Shown here: in pieces, positions 33,413 through 47,821 of the stretch
Layout of the letters: each line of letters begins with the position of its first letter
Position numbering within the stretch: the first letter of the stretch is position 1
NCBI RefSeq assembly: GCF_024868665.1
Contig: NC_079906.1
Location: forward strand, 13,330,807 to 13,394,806
Source of the DNA: Triplophysa rosa
Lineage: Eukaryota > Chordata > Actinopteri > Cypriniformes > Nemacheilidae
DNA: 64,000 bases
Reading direction: 5' to 3'
Translations under genes and position numbers: made by a program
The notes under the pieces: generated by a model
Told to the model about the DNA's origin: nothing
What the model saw: the letters and a program-made list of their open reading frames with translations, nothing else
Database searches by the model: none

Positions 33413-36400
33413 GAAAGATGTTGAAACTACACAAGCAGCATGTGCCTATTATGATGAATGAAGGGCTCACAAATCAAAAATGAAATGCAACAATAAAAGT
33501 AGCCTACATTGACACAGATACAGTAGAAACAGAATTACAGCTTAACCGAATTAGTTAAATTCTCAGAGAAACAACTACAGTCACCTAGAACTCATACACA
33601 CATTCAACCAGCACTCTGCAATATGGAGAGCTTTATTAACGATAAATTATGTATGGGAATTTAACAAACACCAGACCAAGACAGGGACAGAAAGAGATAT
33701 TTCTGTTCTAAAATCCAGACACTTGCGTGCAGGCATTTGTGTGAGTGGTCGTACAGTGTGTGGGTTTATTCTAACAGGAGGAGGTCTAAGAAATTAATTC
33801 AGAGTTTATTAGGGGAGTCTTTGATATCTCTTACAGCACAGAGCTATTAATAACAGTGAGGCTGATGCAACTCTAGCAGCATAATAATGAAGTCAACGTG
33901 TCTGTGAGTATCTTCATTTAGAAGTGAGAATAGCTGATACAAGATGATAGGAGATCTTAGCACAGAAGCAGCATCCTAGCACATAGAATTTTGTCCATCC
34001 AGGTGTTTCCAAAAAACCACCATCAACTTAAACTGAGCACACAAATCCTACCTGGTCCACAAACACAGGTGTGCCGGTCCCATTCGTCAGTGCAATGGCT
34101 GTGGGCGGGGCAAGGGGAGGAGTTACATGAGTTGTCAACATTACAGCCAATCTCCACCTTGATGGTTTTGGAAGGGCGGGGCAATGCAGGGGAATCGGGA
34201 CGGACACCCAGACGCACTCCCTAAAGTACACAGATATATAGATGCATCTCATTATGAACATATACACATAAACACACTATTTAGACACCCATACTCCAGA
34301 TCAGATATAATTAGTTAATTTTAACTAAAAATTCTAACATTTATTGCAATAATACTATTAATTCCAACAAAATAATAACTGAAATCATTTATAGCTATCC
34401 CCATGTGTGGTACGAAAATGCTTTTCTAACTGTACAAGAAAGTTTACTATCTCTGTTCTCTAAGTTCTCATTAATTATTCAGTAAACTAATGACTCCATT
34501 AGGAATAGATAGCTACCAATAATTCATAAACTTCCGAACAGTGATTAAAGCAAGTTGCTTAAGTAAATGTGAAATACTTGGCACCTGAATACAGCCACGT
34601 ATCCCATTCTGCACCTCTCCTGAGCCAAACACTCCGCCTACGTGCAGGTGCTTTACCTTCACACCATTAATCTCATTCCCAACAATTACTGTCCCCTGTG
34701 AGAAAGAGAGAGAAACGTGAAGAGAGAGAGAGAGAAAGAGAGAGAGAGAATTTCAGTGACTGTGGGTATGTCAGTGTTTGTGTGATCCACCTTGATAATC
34801 TTTATGTATGGCTTTGTTTGTTTGCAAACAGTGAAAATATCATTATCCAAGTGATCTGTGTATGATTTGTAGTTTAATCCGCAAAAGATTAAATGAAATT
34901 TCAGATTACAATCAGGATTATATCAATGGGTGAAAGGACGGAATGGGGGTTAGTGAACCCCTTCTGTGTGTACCTGATACAGTCCAAAGTCCAGTCTGAC
35001 AGTAGCAACGTATCGAGTCTCTCGCCCGCTCCTGACGTCACGGAGCTCCAGCTGTAGGTCGTGCCAGCGACCGTCACACACCTGAACCTGATCCAGCCTC
35101 AACCTTACTGGCCGAGTCGGCCCTCGAGCCACAGAAAACACCAGTTGACCGGACACCACCTACAATCAAACACAAACGCAATACAGGCCACTTAAAGAAA
35201 GTGTCTTTATGTGTTTATTTTACTACTACTGAGAGATCTTCAGACAAACTGCCTGTGTGTATACCTGAAAGATTAAGTTAGTGTTTTGTCCAGCTTGAGC
35301 CTGCAGAAGAACTCCTTCTTTCGACCTGGTGCGGAACACAAGCCCCATGTACCACGGTGTGTTGATGGTGACATCGTTCTTTAGGTCCCACCACAGTGCG
35401 CTGTAACCAAGGAAACGGTGGGGGTGGGACATCACTGTGGAAGAACCATTGCAGCAATATTATCATCAACATTTATATGGTTGCCAGGATGGTGTAGCAG
35501 AGCAAGATAGAAATGGTGGTATGTACAGTACAGTACTTATTCAGGTACCAAAATCTGTCAATGGCGGCTAAAATGAGAAAATCCTAAAATCTCTCCTTAA
35601 TATTTTGGCATGAATATTCCTACCACCCATAAAACTGTATTTTGCTCAATTTTAATTAACAATAAATTCCTATGACAAGGAAATGTGACCATTTTCTATA
35701 AACAGCCCCAATTATCATGTCATTTCCCTCAATGGCAAGATCAGCCACTCATTGTCTGGTGGAAAAACTGCATCTGCCATAAAAACATGAAGACACATTG
35801 TGTTTTTCTTCCTCATATTTTGGTTTCAGAGATTTCCATTGAAGGCACAAGTGAAATTCATTCAAATTCATTCAACACTGTGTACATCTGTGACGGTCTC
35901 ACCTAGACTGCAGTCCTTCCCTCCAAACCCAACGGGGCAGTCACAGGAGAAGGTCTCCCAACTCACCCGACACGTGCCTCCATTTTGGCACGGGTTCGAT
36001 TTACAGAAAGGCAGTTTGGCACTGCAGCCTAATGAGGATACGAAGCTTTAGATCTACAATGCTGCCTTCAGCCACAGAAACACAATCCTTATAACCACAG
36101 CCAATGACAGGCAAAGAATATTGTATCATTACAGCTACAAACACTAACTGTGAACATAACTGCAACGTAAACATAAATCTTACTAAGGGTTTTTGATTTA
36201 TGCTTAGAAATTGTGATCTTCATGATGCTTTAATCTATGCTTACAAAAAATATATTTACCAGCTGGGTCACTAGATATTTTAACTAAAAAAAAACTTTTA
36301 CCACATTGTCAACACACACAGACCTGGTAAAGTGCCATTATTAGCAATGAATCCTGCCATGTCCACGGGTCTGTTATCAATGTGTAGGTCCTTCATGCAG

Positions 36401-39400
36401 CCAATAAATTCTCTTGTACTAAATGGAAAATTCTCTGGCAGGTTCGGAACTCCACCCAAAAACAGCGGACCTGTCAGATCCAAAGACCTGTATAGGCAAA
36501 AATACAGAAGAAGAGAATCAGATAGATACTAAACAACAAAACTAACGCCATTGCAGATGACATAAATATCATGCACACTCACTTCTTGCTGCTGGTTTGC
36601 CTCCCTTGAGCGGCGCAGCTGTAGTTCCCCAGCTGACTCGCAAATCTCAGAGAAACGGCTGTATCGCAGTCGTCCACACTCATGACTGCTACCTTCTCAT
36701 CAGATGGACCCTGAACCTCGCCACTCACACTACGCTTGGGCTGCATACACAAACACAAGAAGTTTGATAAGTATTTACACTGACACCCGTGCAAGCATGT
36801 ACTTGAGGTATGTGGACACCCCTTTGAGATAGCAGGTTTGGTTAGACTTATACAACAACATTTTATATGAATAGGTTTGGATAGGGCCCATTTCTGTTTC
36901 ATTACGACAATGTCCTCGTGCACAAAAGGAGGTCAATAAAAAATGTATTCATAAAAATATAGTGTCTGATGTAAATATCTAGCTCTATAGTGCCTGGATA
37001 AGAACAAATCTTGCAGCCTTTCCGGAAAGTAGATGCTGCAAGAAAGAAACAACCACCTTTTAAAGCCTATGGTTTTAAAATGAAATGCTGATCAAGCATA
37101 TACTGTATGGGTTGAGTGTTCACTTTCTTCTGGCCACATAGTGCTTTATTAAGTTCCAGTAAGGAGAGTAATGGCTAATGGTCAATGCAAAAAATAAAAC
37201 ACAATTCAAATAAACAGGTTTCCATGAGATCCAGGGTAGAGAAAAAAGAAAATAATCCTGCATCATTCCAATAACGTCTTCTGTAAATGTTCTCACCTTA
37301 TTGTAGTAATGGATGTGAACGGAGTGCCAGTTGCCATCGCTCACTCCACCGGGCAGGTATGGACTCACCTGAGTAGATGACTCACCTGTGGCAAAGGTCA
37401 CACAGGGGTCAGAACTAAATATTATAGAGACAGCATCACAAAATTCATATAACACAAAAAAGAGTCATGTTAAATTGTTAATTTGTCAAACAAACGCACA
37501 AATTCGTTTTTACCTGTGGAGTATTTAAGAACCACTTGACCATCTAGTATCTCAAGTGCAAGGAAGTCATGTTTCTCATTAAACCGACCATTGTAGAACA
37601 GCAGACCATTAGTTTCCAATGTGGCAAACCTACAAAACATTTAAACACATTTAAAGTTCATCAAAGGTCCAGAATGCCTCATTACTGCTCCATTTGGAGT
37701 TTAATGATGTCTGTAAATGGTTTTTAAGTACACTCAGCACAAAGTGATGACTAAAGTAATCTGGAATCAAGACCCACTTTGTTTCAGGACAGGAAGCATG
37801 GCAAGTTTCTGTGCCAAGGGTTCAGTAAACAACATTTTAACTTAGACTTTTTTTCTTTTTTTATCATTCACATCTGTTTTCCACTAAATTATGGGATTCG
37901 AGCATATTGCTGAAACAATCTGTTATGATGTGTGTTATATTCACATACAGTGGGGTATCACTGATAATATTAAAAAACTTTAAGCATTAAACTTAGTACG
38001 CCCCACTTTTGTATTAGTTGGCATGTTTGTGAAAACCTCTATATGAGATTCATTTATCAATCTGAATTTATAGATGACATGCTTCTAGATGTCCTTTGAG
38101 TTTAGAACTACTCACTTGAAACAGCTTTTACTTTGACAGACAAAGCCAGAGCCATTAAAAAGCTGTCTCTGTTTTACGCTCTTCTGAGCAAAGACTTTTA
38201 GTTTTTAGTTTTATATAGGACACAGCCAATCTGTAAATTGCAAACTGTTCACAAAGGCTATGTTCAAAATAGACAGCTAGGCTTTAAAAGAGAGAGAAAG
38301 AGCGATAGAGAGAGAGAGGAGGTTTTATTATTTGGGCATCTAGGGAGATATGAGGTTGCGACCTTTTCTGGATGTGTCAATATTTGACCATGTTAATAAA
38401 TAAAATATCTCTGTTTCAGTCACTCTGGAGATTACAAAATACAGTACATCCATTATATTACCTCTGCTCCTTAGCAACCAACCCCTGACCAATCACAATA
38501 CAGGACGAGAACAAGCTCTCACAAGAGGAGATAAAGAGAAGAGGATGAAAGAGCTAAGGAGCTTTTCTGATGAACAGAACATGAATTAAAGAGCAGGAGC
38601 AGGTATTAAACGTGTCACAGAGGGCAAAAGAAGATTTATAATAGTTCAATATTTCCTAATATTTAAAGGTGAAGCGTGTCATTTTGTGAACAGGTGTGTC
38701 TGTGTGCATTTGACTCACGAGAGAGAAACAGAGAGGTGGAATCGCTGGCGAAGGCCTCTGAACATGATGAATGATTTTGGCGGGAAGGATCTAGTGGTCA
38801 CGGAGCAGTAGGGATTCTCATAACCTCCTGCAGGACAATCGCACCTGAACCCACCTCCGGAGAGCTCCCGGCACGTACCGCCATTGTGACAGACGCCTTC
38901 CCCGCACCGTCCAGCACGTCGGTCGAACTCACAATGCTCGCCTGGCACAGATAGAGAAAGCACAGTAAAATACACATAAACTCACACATACTGAACCCTG
39001 TTAGGATTTAATTCACAATCAAGGATGAATTCAAATCAGATTCAGAGTACAGACAGTATGAACAGATGCGAAGGTTGCGGATTCTTTTAGTTCAATCTGT
39101 TACTTGGAAAATGTAGACTTGAATGCTCAAGAAGATGCTCTTGAAATATTGCCATTCTGATACTGTTTTTTGCATTGCGAGTATCAATTCTCACATTATC
39201 TATTACTTCTATTATTGTGTTGAAGTGTTTTTGTGAAACACGTTTTATTATCCATTTAGTGTGAAAATCGTTGTGCATCATTGACTTTGAGGTGGAATAA
39301 TAAAAGCTCTGTTCCAGTTTCTATTTCTGCTGTTTTTTTTAATCACAGACTGAAGTGCTACAACACTACAGTCACAAACACAGTTCCCTCAGAAACATTT

Positions 39401-42400
39401 GGAGTTATTTCACACTATATTATAATGAAGCAATGTGTGACAGCTGTTGTAATGGATCTGTGTAATATTTGCAATGAGGTCAATTTAAACTTAAATCTTT
39501 AAATAAAGATTAAAAGAGACCATGTTTAACAAGTAAAACAAAAGTCTGGTAGTTTGCAATTCAGGTCTATTTAAAGGGATAGTTCAACCAAAAATGAAAA
39601 TTCTATTTATTCACCCTCATGTCATTCAAAAACTGTATGACTTTCTTTCTTCTGCAGAACACAAAAGATATTTTGAACAACGTTGGTAAACAACAACATT
39701 GGCCCCCATTAACTTACATTGTATGGACACAAAACAACAAAGACATTTCTTAAAATATCATATTTTGTGTTCCACAGAAAAAAAGAGTCATATACAGGTT
39801 TTTGAGGGTGAATAAATGATGACAGGGTGTTTATTTTTGGAGGAACTATCCCTTTAATGTTAATAATTCATTGTGAGCTTTGAATGTACTTACAGATTTT
39901 ATTGACAAACATATAAAAAGCATTGGTATTGATATAGGCAATAATGGATGTGATAGAACTTGGTTGATGGAAAAGGAAAAAAAATCTCAAACCAAATTAA
40001 ATCTAACTCTAACTCAAAATTCTTAAAACATACCATGATTTTCTACAGACAGACTCTAGCTAACATATTATTCACACCAGAGATCTGTAAAACACAAGTA
40101 GCGATGTCTCGGTGGACCAATACCACACACAGACACACAAACTCATACATAAAGCAGTTTTTTGTTTGGGTTTTAAAAACATCAGTGAATCCTGCCCTCA
40201 GGCTTTGTGACACTGAGCCAAGTGTGAGCCAGACTCTGGTACTGTGATGTTCCAGCATTATGTTGGTGAGCCTCTGGCAACACTTAAATAAAACACATTA
40301 ATGTGGAAACCTCTGACAAAGAATCACATAGACAGCACCATCTCCCTTTAGTGGGAGTGTAAAACTGCTGCTTTAAAAAGCATTTCAAACTCTGACCGAC
40401 CTAAAAAAAAATCTCCTCATATACTCATATCTCCAAAATGCCTTGAGACACAAAAAAAATATATATATATTTACACTAACCACTGGACGAAAATGCAGAC
40501 CAGACACGTACACCCACACACACCAATATCCTACAAAACACATGGACTTAAAAAACCCAGCCTCATACAGGCAACTTGAAATTATTTGCATATTCAACAT
40601 AAAATAGAGGTATTAGCATATTCATCATAGCTTACAAGCATATCACCTGGGGAGAAAAAGGATTTGAGGTTCTCTTGACAGCACCAGTCGAACTGAATAT
40701 TCAAAAGCCTAATAAAACAAGCCGCTATGTCCAGAAAAAAATATATTTTGTAGTCTCTGAAAACAAAATTAAACTGAACATGAAAACATCATAAATCTTT
40801 AATCTGTAAACAGGTACCAAAAATGTGACCAACAGTAGCCTCAAGCAAAAGACAAGACAGATATCTCATTTTTTCCGTAATTTGAAATCCCTGTCTGAAA
40901 GAGTGAAATTTAATTCAAACTAATCTGATGTGTGCTCGTGTGGCTATGACCAATATAGTGATAAAGATATACCTGTCTTAGCCAGAGACACATTTTACTA
41001 AAGGAAAGTACACCCAAAAATATATGTCATTAATTGTTTGCATGTCATATAACTTTCTTCAACAGTACACCAAAAGATGCTTGTCCAAGCTGCTGGGACA
41101 GCCATGTTCACTTTTATTTTGAATGCATGGAAAACATTTATTTATTTATTCATTTATTTATTAGATATTATTTATTATAATGATCTTGCTTGGTCTATAA
41201 ACACCATGCACTGTGCTGTGTTTTACCTTTCTGTGTTTTTCTTATTTGCTCCTGTAAAGCTGCTTTGGAACAATGCACATTGTGAAAAGCGCTATATAAA
41301 TAAAATTGAATTGAAAAATTGAAAACATCAACGTGAACATCCTGCATCCACCATCTCTATTTGTGTTCAATAGAAGACAGAAAGTCATATGGAATGCGGA
41401 TGAGTAACGATAACATCATTGTTATTTTTAGGTGAACTGTCCTTAGAGAGACAAAACCGTATAGACCCTCTGACATGTACAAGCATTTCTGAGACAACAT
41501 TTCACATCCGCTGACTGCGCCTGTTCACATATCCTGGCACGCACGCACACACACTTACAGTTACCTGAAACACGTGTGCAAACAATATGTAAGTAAAAGA
41601 TAACACAAAAAACATAAAAGGCTAACATCAAGGTTAAAAATCTCTGTACCCACATAATCTTAAAAGCTCCACAACCACAAAATGTGATTAAACACGTAGA
41701 TAATCATCTAATTGTAAACAAAGAGCATTTAAACACAGTTATCTTGACATGGGCAAAAGGGGAGCTTCTAAATACACACATGCTTTTATACACACCGACA
41801 GACTTAAACAAATCTCTATTGATTCTCAGTAGACTCTAAATCACTTCATTTAAAACAGCATGAAGCAAACTTTTAAAACAGCTTTCCATTTCGGCAAATC
41901 TCTATCTATCACTAAACTCTGTCTTTTTAGTCTCCAGAAACATTTGACTTTGTCTAATGTGCTCTCTCTCCATCTTTCTCCAGCTGTTCATATTTTCTGA
42001 GTAGCTGAACTTCCTGACTTCCTATAAAGAGCACATCACTCATTTTATCTTCTCTCTCTTCTTCTCTCTCTCTATCTATCCATCCCCTTCAGAATATAAT
42101 GTATTCGCTTCCCCTTCATTCATGTTTAATTCATCAAAGCCATTCTTCTCCTCTTGGGCTAAACCACCTTCTCTAACCAGCCAACCTCTCTGCCCAGCCC
42201 CCACACTTTCACAAACATGGTATGACCCTCAGGCGATCCTGCATCTGCCCCTGCTTTCATCTTTCCGGTATATCTCTCGCTCTCTCTCTAACACCGCGGC
42301 TTTTGTTTTACTAAGAGTTGCTCATTTAATTTCAGACAAGCTTAAATTGGGTTAACCGTACTCGGCACACAAACACAAATTGAAAGAACTACTGTAATTG

Positions 42401-45400
42401 GCAAGCGGTTGTAAGTTATCACCAGTCACCTCCATCCAGTGGAAACATCAGATGGCACGCCCACGAAAAGCTCACAGCCCGTTCACTGGCCATCTGATGC
42501 ATACTGCACATAAACGCATCAAGAAACTGGCACGCTCCAATCTGGCTGGCTGTTACACAATTTATTCTACATTTCTGTGATTTCAGGACTAGCAGAATTT
42601 GCTATTTGCTATTTGTGGTTTCATAGATTTCAGAATTGAAAATCTAAAAGTCCCATGAAATAGAAATGAGAAGCAGTTGTTCTTTTCACGTGTCGATCGG
42701 ACAAACATTCTTGTTTCTTACCGAGGATAAACAGCCAAAAAAATGTGTATTTCGTGAGACTACACACACGCTCACCTGTGTAATCCTCTTGGCAGATGCA
42801 CGTATAGCCTCCCTCCCTGCGAGCGCAGACTCCTCCATTCATGCAGGGATTCGAGTAACACAGGTTAATCTCAATTTCACAGTAATCTCCAGTAAATCCA
42901 GCTGGACAGCGGCAGCGCAGGCCTGTGATTGGATGGATGGGCCGGAAGAGTGTGGATGGGGATGTGATAAAGGGGGCGGAGCTGTTGAAGCGGAGAACGC
43001 TAATGCACTTCATGTAGTTTTGACACGGCTCGCGGAGGCACACGTTATCGTCGAATGGGAGAACCTGCCAAAATACAAAGTGTCACAGTGAGGGTGTGTG
43101 TGTGTTTATATGACAATTTCATTTATTTTACGAAAAGCTTTAGCACCATTCCTTTCCATATGCTTCTTGAGTTCACATTTCTTAACTTATGCAATGACAT
43201 ACATAAAGTATGCCTTAAGCATCCAAATATTTTTTATGATAAGCGTAAACATTTGTAGTTTTCCTGTAGTTCAGTGGTAAGAGCATGGCGCTAACAACGC
43301 CAAGGTCGTGGGTTCGATCCCAGGGGCTTGCACATACTTAGAAACAAAATGTATAGGATAATGTAATGTAAAAGCGTCTTGTAAATGCATTTTACCTCCA
43401 TATGTGCAAGGGCATTGAGTCTGGGTCTGTTGAGATACAGCTGTTCCTCCAAAGCCTCAGATGGGAAGAACTGACCTCCTGGCAGCGCTGCAGAGAAGCT
43501 CACGTTGAGCACCCGCCCTGCTTCCGCATCCGGCTGCACGTTAAACACAAACACATCATCGGGAGATACTGACAGCACCACTGACACTCCTTCCAGAAAG
43601 TGAGTGAGCAGCGGGGACAGGAAGTGCTCCTGGGACATGTTTTGCAATCGCACAGTAACGCTGCTGCTGAGCATCTCCTCCGTGATGATGAGAACCCGCA
43701 AGACGCACTGAGCGCTGATGCTGTGAATGCCATCTGAGAAACACAGAGAAAGGGAGAAGTTAGGCCAAAAAAACTATTTCATTACGTTTTTTAAGACAAT
43801 CGGTTTTAGTTATAACTCAGCCATGAGCCCATGATTTGTCACTTGCTGCTAGTATAATGTAATCGTAACCTTTAGGATGACATACAGCTCAATAAATCAA
43901 ATCAACATGACTTTATCTAATCTGAGACTCTTATGTTGTAGCTGTTCTCAGAAGTCCATCTCAACAAGTGCTATCCATGATATCATCCACAGCTCGCTGA
44001 CTGTGAAATTAGCAGTGAATCATGCGTGTACATTCAATGCACACATTCACACATGCACATTCACAGAACCTCACACTACACAGCAAGTTGAGAATTCTAC
44101 TTCTACTGTCCCTCCTGAATTATTAACATGAAATAAAAAGAAAAAAAGGTTAAAGAGTTATAGGACATAGTGTACACTTTAAAAATGCTGGGTTGTTTCA
44201 ATCCATAGTTGGGTCAAATATGGACAATTTTTTGGTTTATTTAAAACAACAGTTTGAATTGTCTATATTTTCCCCAACCATGGTTTGAAACAACCCAACA
44301 TTTTATAAAATAACTGTGAACTTCACAACAAAATGGGCTAGTAACATTTTTTTTTGTATTGTGACATTTATTAATTTTATGATTTAAATCATCATAAATT
44401 AAAAGTGGGATATTAAATACTACCACGCTGTATACATTCCATAGTACTTTTTATTTACGGTATTGCATTTCAGCATTACAATAACAGATATTGATGGGGA
44501 AATGTGCTTAACTGTCACGAAACAAAGAAAATGTATATTACATTTACATGTTTACATTTTATTAAAAAAAAATTGTGTTTGTGAAACATGAACTGCATGT
44601 TTTACACGTGTTGTGAGATTCGCCATTCACATTTATTCTGGCTTTTTAAAAAAACCTACTGGTTTACATTTACAATTTGGGTTAAAAGTTTGAAAATGCA
44701 CACGATATACTATTATCATTGAAGAATGTGGCAGTGGCGTTAGTGTTTCAAGTTTGATGTTTTAGTATGAATAACAAAAACAATGCCAAACCCATTCAGA
44801 ATCATTGTTCTTTACATTTACACTACTGTCTGTTTCACTGTTGTTTTTCAATTTTCCTAAATAATGTTTTTTTAAAATACATTACAAATGCCCTGCCCAT
44901 AAATTGCATAGTGCACTCTCTTTATAGTGAATCTAAATTGAGTGAAATAAAATTACACAGAGAGAAGGAAATGATTCAGCAGAAAGAGAGAGAGCGAGAG
45001 AGATGGGTTTGGGGTGTGGGGCGAGATGGCTGGTTGCTGGTAAGGAGAGATGGGAAGGAAAGCATTTAGGATAAAATGGAAGAGGGGGTGCAGTGAAAGA
45101 GAGATGTTAGATCATAATGTCAACCCCTTAAAAGTGCTACCCTTAGTGCTGATAAGCTTTTTCCCATTTCATTCCTCATTCACCCCCCCCCCTAAATATT
45201 ACATGTTTGTTTTCATTGCGATCTCAAAGTGATGCTTTGAAATGTATAACTAAAGCTGTCCTATAATCAGAGCTGTTGCTTGAATTTGCGCAACACTTGA
45301 TAAAATTATAAGGATTGGGGGACCCTTCCTGAAATAAAATTATGAGGTTGGGTCCTCCCTGGGACTAAATTACAAGGCCCTCCCCCCATACGCTCGCCAG

Positions 45401-47429
45401 CACAGAAGCACTTAAGTATTGTGTTTGGCAGTCACAAAGTGTGAGCGCCTACAAGAGGATGACAACTACGATGTGAATTTTTTGATGTCACTGGATGTCT
45501 CAGTGTCTAAAGAGATTATATCCTCCTTTGATGAAATCCCACCCAATGTGAGAGAGAGGAAGAGAGAAATGGGGAAAGCGAGAGAGGTTAGAGAAGAAAG
45601 GGTCGAGGCAGGGAAGCAGAAACATGGAGTGTTTACCTAGACGACAGAAAGATGAAGGCAATATCTGAGAAACAAGAGACCCGGGAGAGTGTATGTCTGC
45701 GTGTGAGACGGAGATGAAGAAAAGCATGATGGAGAGGAGGAGTGGGAGGTACAGGGGGAGTGGGGGAGGGGTGTGAGGTGGCAGCTGGTTTGATTACGGG
45801 ATTATAAGTGACTCCCTCCCTACTGACCTCCCTAAAACACTCTCCCTGCCCCTCTCTCTCTCTCTAACATAACACACAGCCATAAAAATCCCCGTGGAAA
45901 TGCTTTGCAAGCGTAAAAGCATTTGTTGACATATTTCCAAAAGAAACTGCAAGTTGGGCGGGATATCTTAAAATGGCTCATGCCTTTATTCTTAAATAGC
46001 CAAAGGATACGTCCTTTAAATTGAAAGTCATCTTTTAGAAGTACACAAGTATACATATAACTCTATAAGTACATTCACTAAAAGCACTGTCCAAACAACA
46101 AATAATATAGAAATATGACATGAATAATAACAATTGCTATATTCTATAAACAGCAAAAGCTTGTGGGTGGTGCACACAGTTTGGTTACTCAGCACAACAA
46201 CAAAACTAAACAAAAGTCATTTATTTAAATGATGAATGTAGCTAACAGCAGGAAAATATTATTACTCATGCTGATTAAATCAACACATTTGTCTCCCACA
46301 GAGGGCAAAATTTGCAAATGCGTGTGTGTTTCCTATTTGTTTAATATCTGTTTTTGTAATATCTGTAAAGGGAAAAACCCTGCTCAAGCTGGTCACAGCT
46401 TATGTTGTGTTTTGAAAGTGATGTCTAAACAATATTAGGATTCATAACTCACTACACAGTAGGACAGTGCTGGTTATTTCAATGGCATTAAATGGTGTTG
46501 TAATGGTTCCCATCCCACCAATAGAACCCAAAGCATTACCACTAGAGAGGCCATTTTCCATTAAAACCCAATACAATTCATATTATAACCGTTCATCAAC
46601 CGTTCATAACCAACATCATATTATTTTTATCCAGGCTGCACCGGTACATGCAGGGCCGTCGCTAGCAGGGTGAAAGGGGGTGAAAATTCTAGGGGCCCCC
46701 ACTGGCCAGGGGCCTCACAAAATCCAACAGTTATACTATAAAGTCACCTGTTTAGTAAATAATTTTAATACATGAAATCCACAAAAGCATAATTTGGTGA
46801 AAAAGATTTTTCTAAATAATTGTGATTCCCCCTCCCCAAAAATGGTTAATTGTTAAATCTGAAAGTCCGACACCAAGCTCGTGAACAAAACCAATCAGAG
46901 TTGAGGCGGCAGGCAGCTCACCTGAAGTGTGCTTTGATGAGGTTACATTAACAACATAAACAAACGTTACTGTACATGCACACTTTTGTGAAAATAAGCA
47001 GCAAAAAGTGTTTAATATAATAATGTCAACGTGCAGATATGGCTGTACTGTGGATAGATCAGTGAACGTAATCTAATTTATACATTCACATTTCAGATTA
47101 AAGATCTAAAATAAAAAAAACTTTACATGAAAATAAAAGAATACTATCATTTATTTAAAAGTGGTTTAAAATAGGCTACATTCAATTTTTGGGGGGACAT
47201 GAAAGTCCAGTTGACAGTAAGAAATGTGGCAACAACTGTGCGTAAAGCCTTTTATTTTAGAAATGAGGGCGTCTCCAATGATTTCTAAGAAAAATGTCAG
47301 ATTTGGCTGACTTCTAGGCTGTTAGGTAGGCACACACACACACACACACACACACACATGCATAGCAGCACAGCCGCACACACCAACAAACACACACACT
47401 CACTTGATCTAAGATGCACACGACCATTT

Positions 47430-47461
<32 letters not shown>

Positions 47462-47786
47462 GCACGACGGACGCACCACCCACCCACCACAACACACACA
47501 CAACACAGCACGTGTTGTTTCATGTTTTATGGGGACATCCCATAGGACGCAATGGTTTTTATACTGTACAAACTGTTATATCTATTCCCTACCCCTACAC
47601 CACCCCTAAACCTAACAATCACAAAAAACTGATAATCTGTATGATTTAAGCTTGTTTCTCATGGGGACAAAAATTCTTGTGGGACAATTTTGTCCCCATA
47701 CCGTAGGGTTTACGCCTGTCCCACGCATGCAGCGCGCGCATGCACACACATGCACACACACACACACACACACACAACACACCACG

Positions 47787-47821
<35 letters not shown>

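Larger units (their letters stand above)
38942..42775. other. celsr3 intron 3
   Basis: A 3.8-kb intron with a MITE (39573-39855) and retroposon-like tail (41003-41430); the rest shows CT-rich stretches near 41960-42080 but no gene. Plus-strand open frames such as 42122-42355 have no domain character. Confidence 0.55.

Noticed and set aside
43264..43335. tRNA-Val (anticodon AAC) gene
   Set aside because: Acceptor and T arms do not pair properly, and the sequence runs directly into a SINE body with the usual 3' end; it is a tRNA-derived retroposon head.
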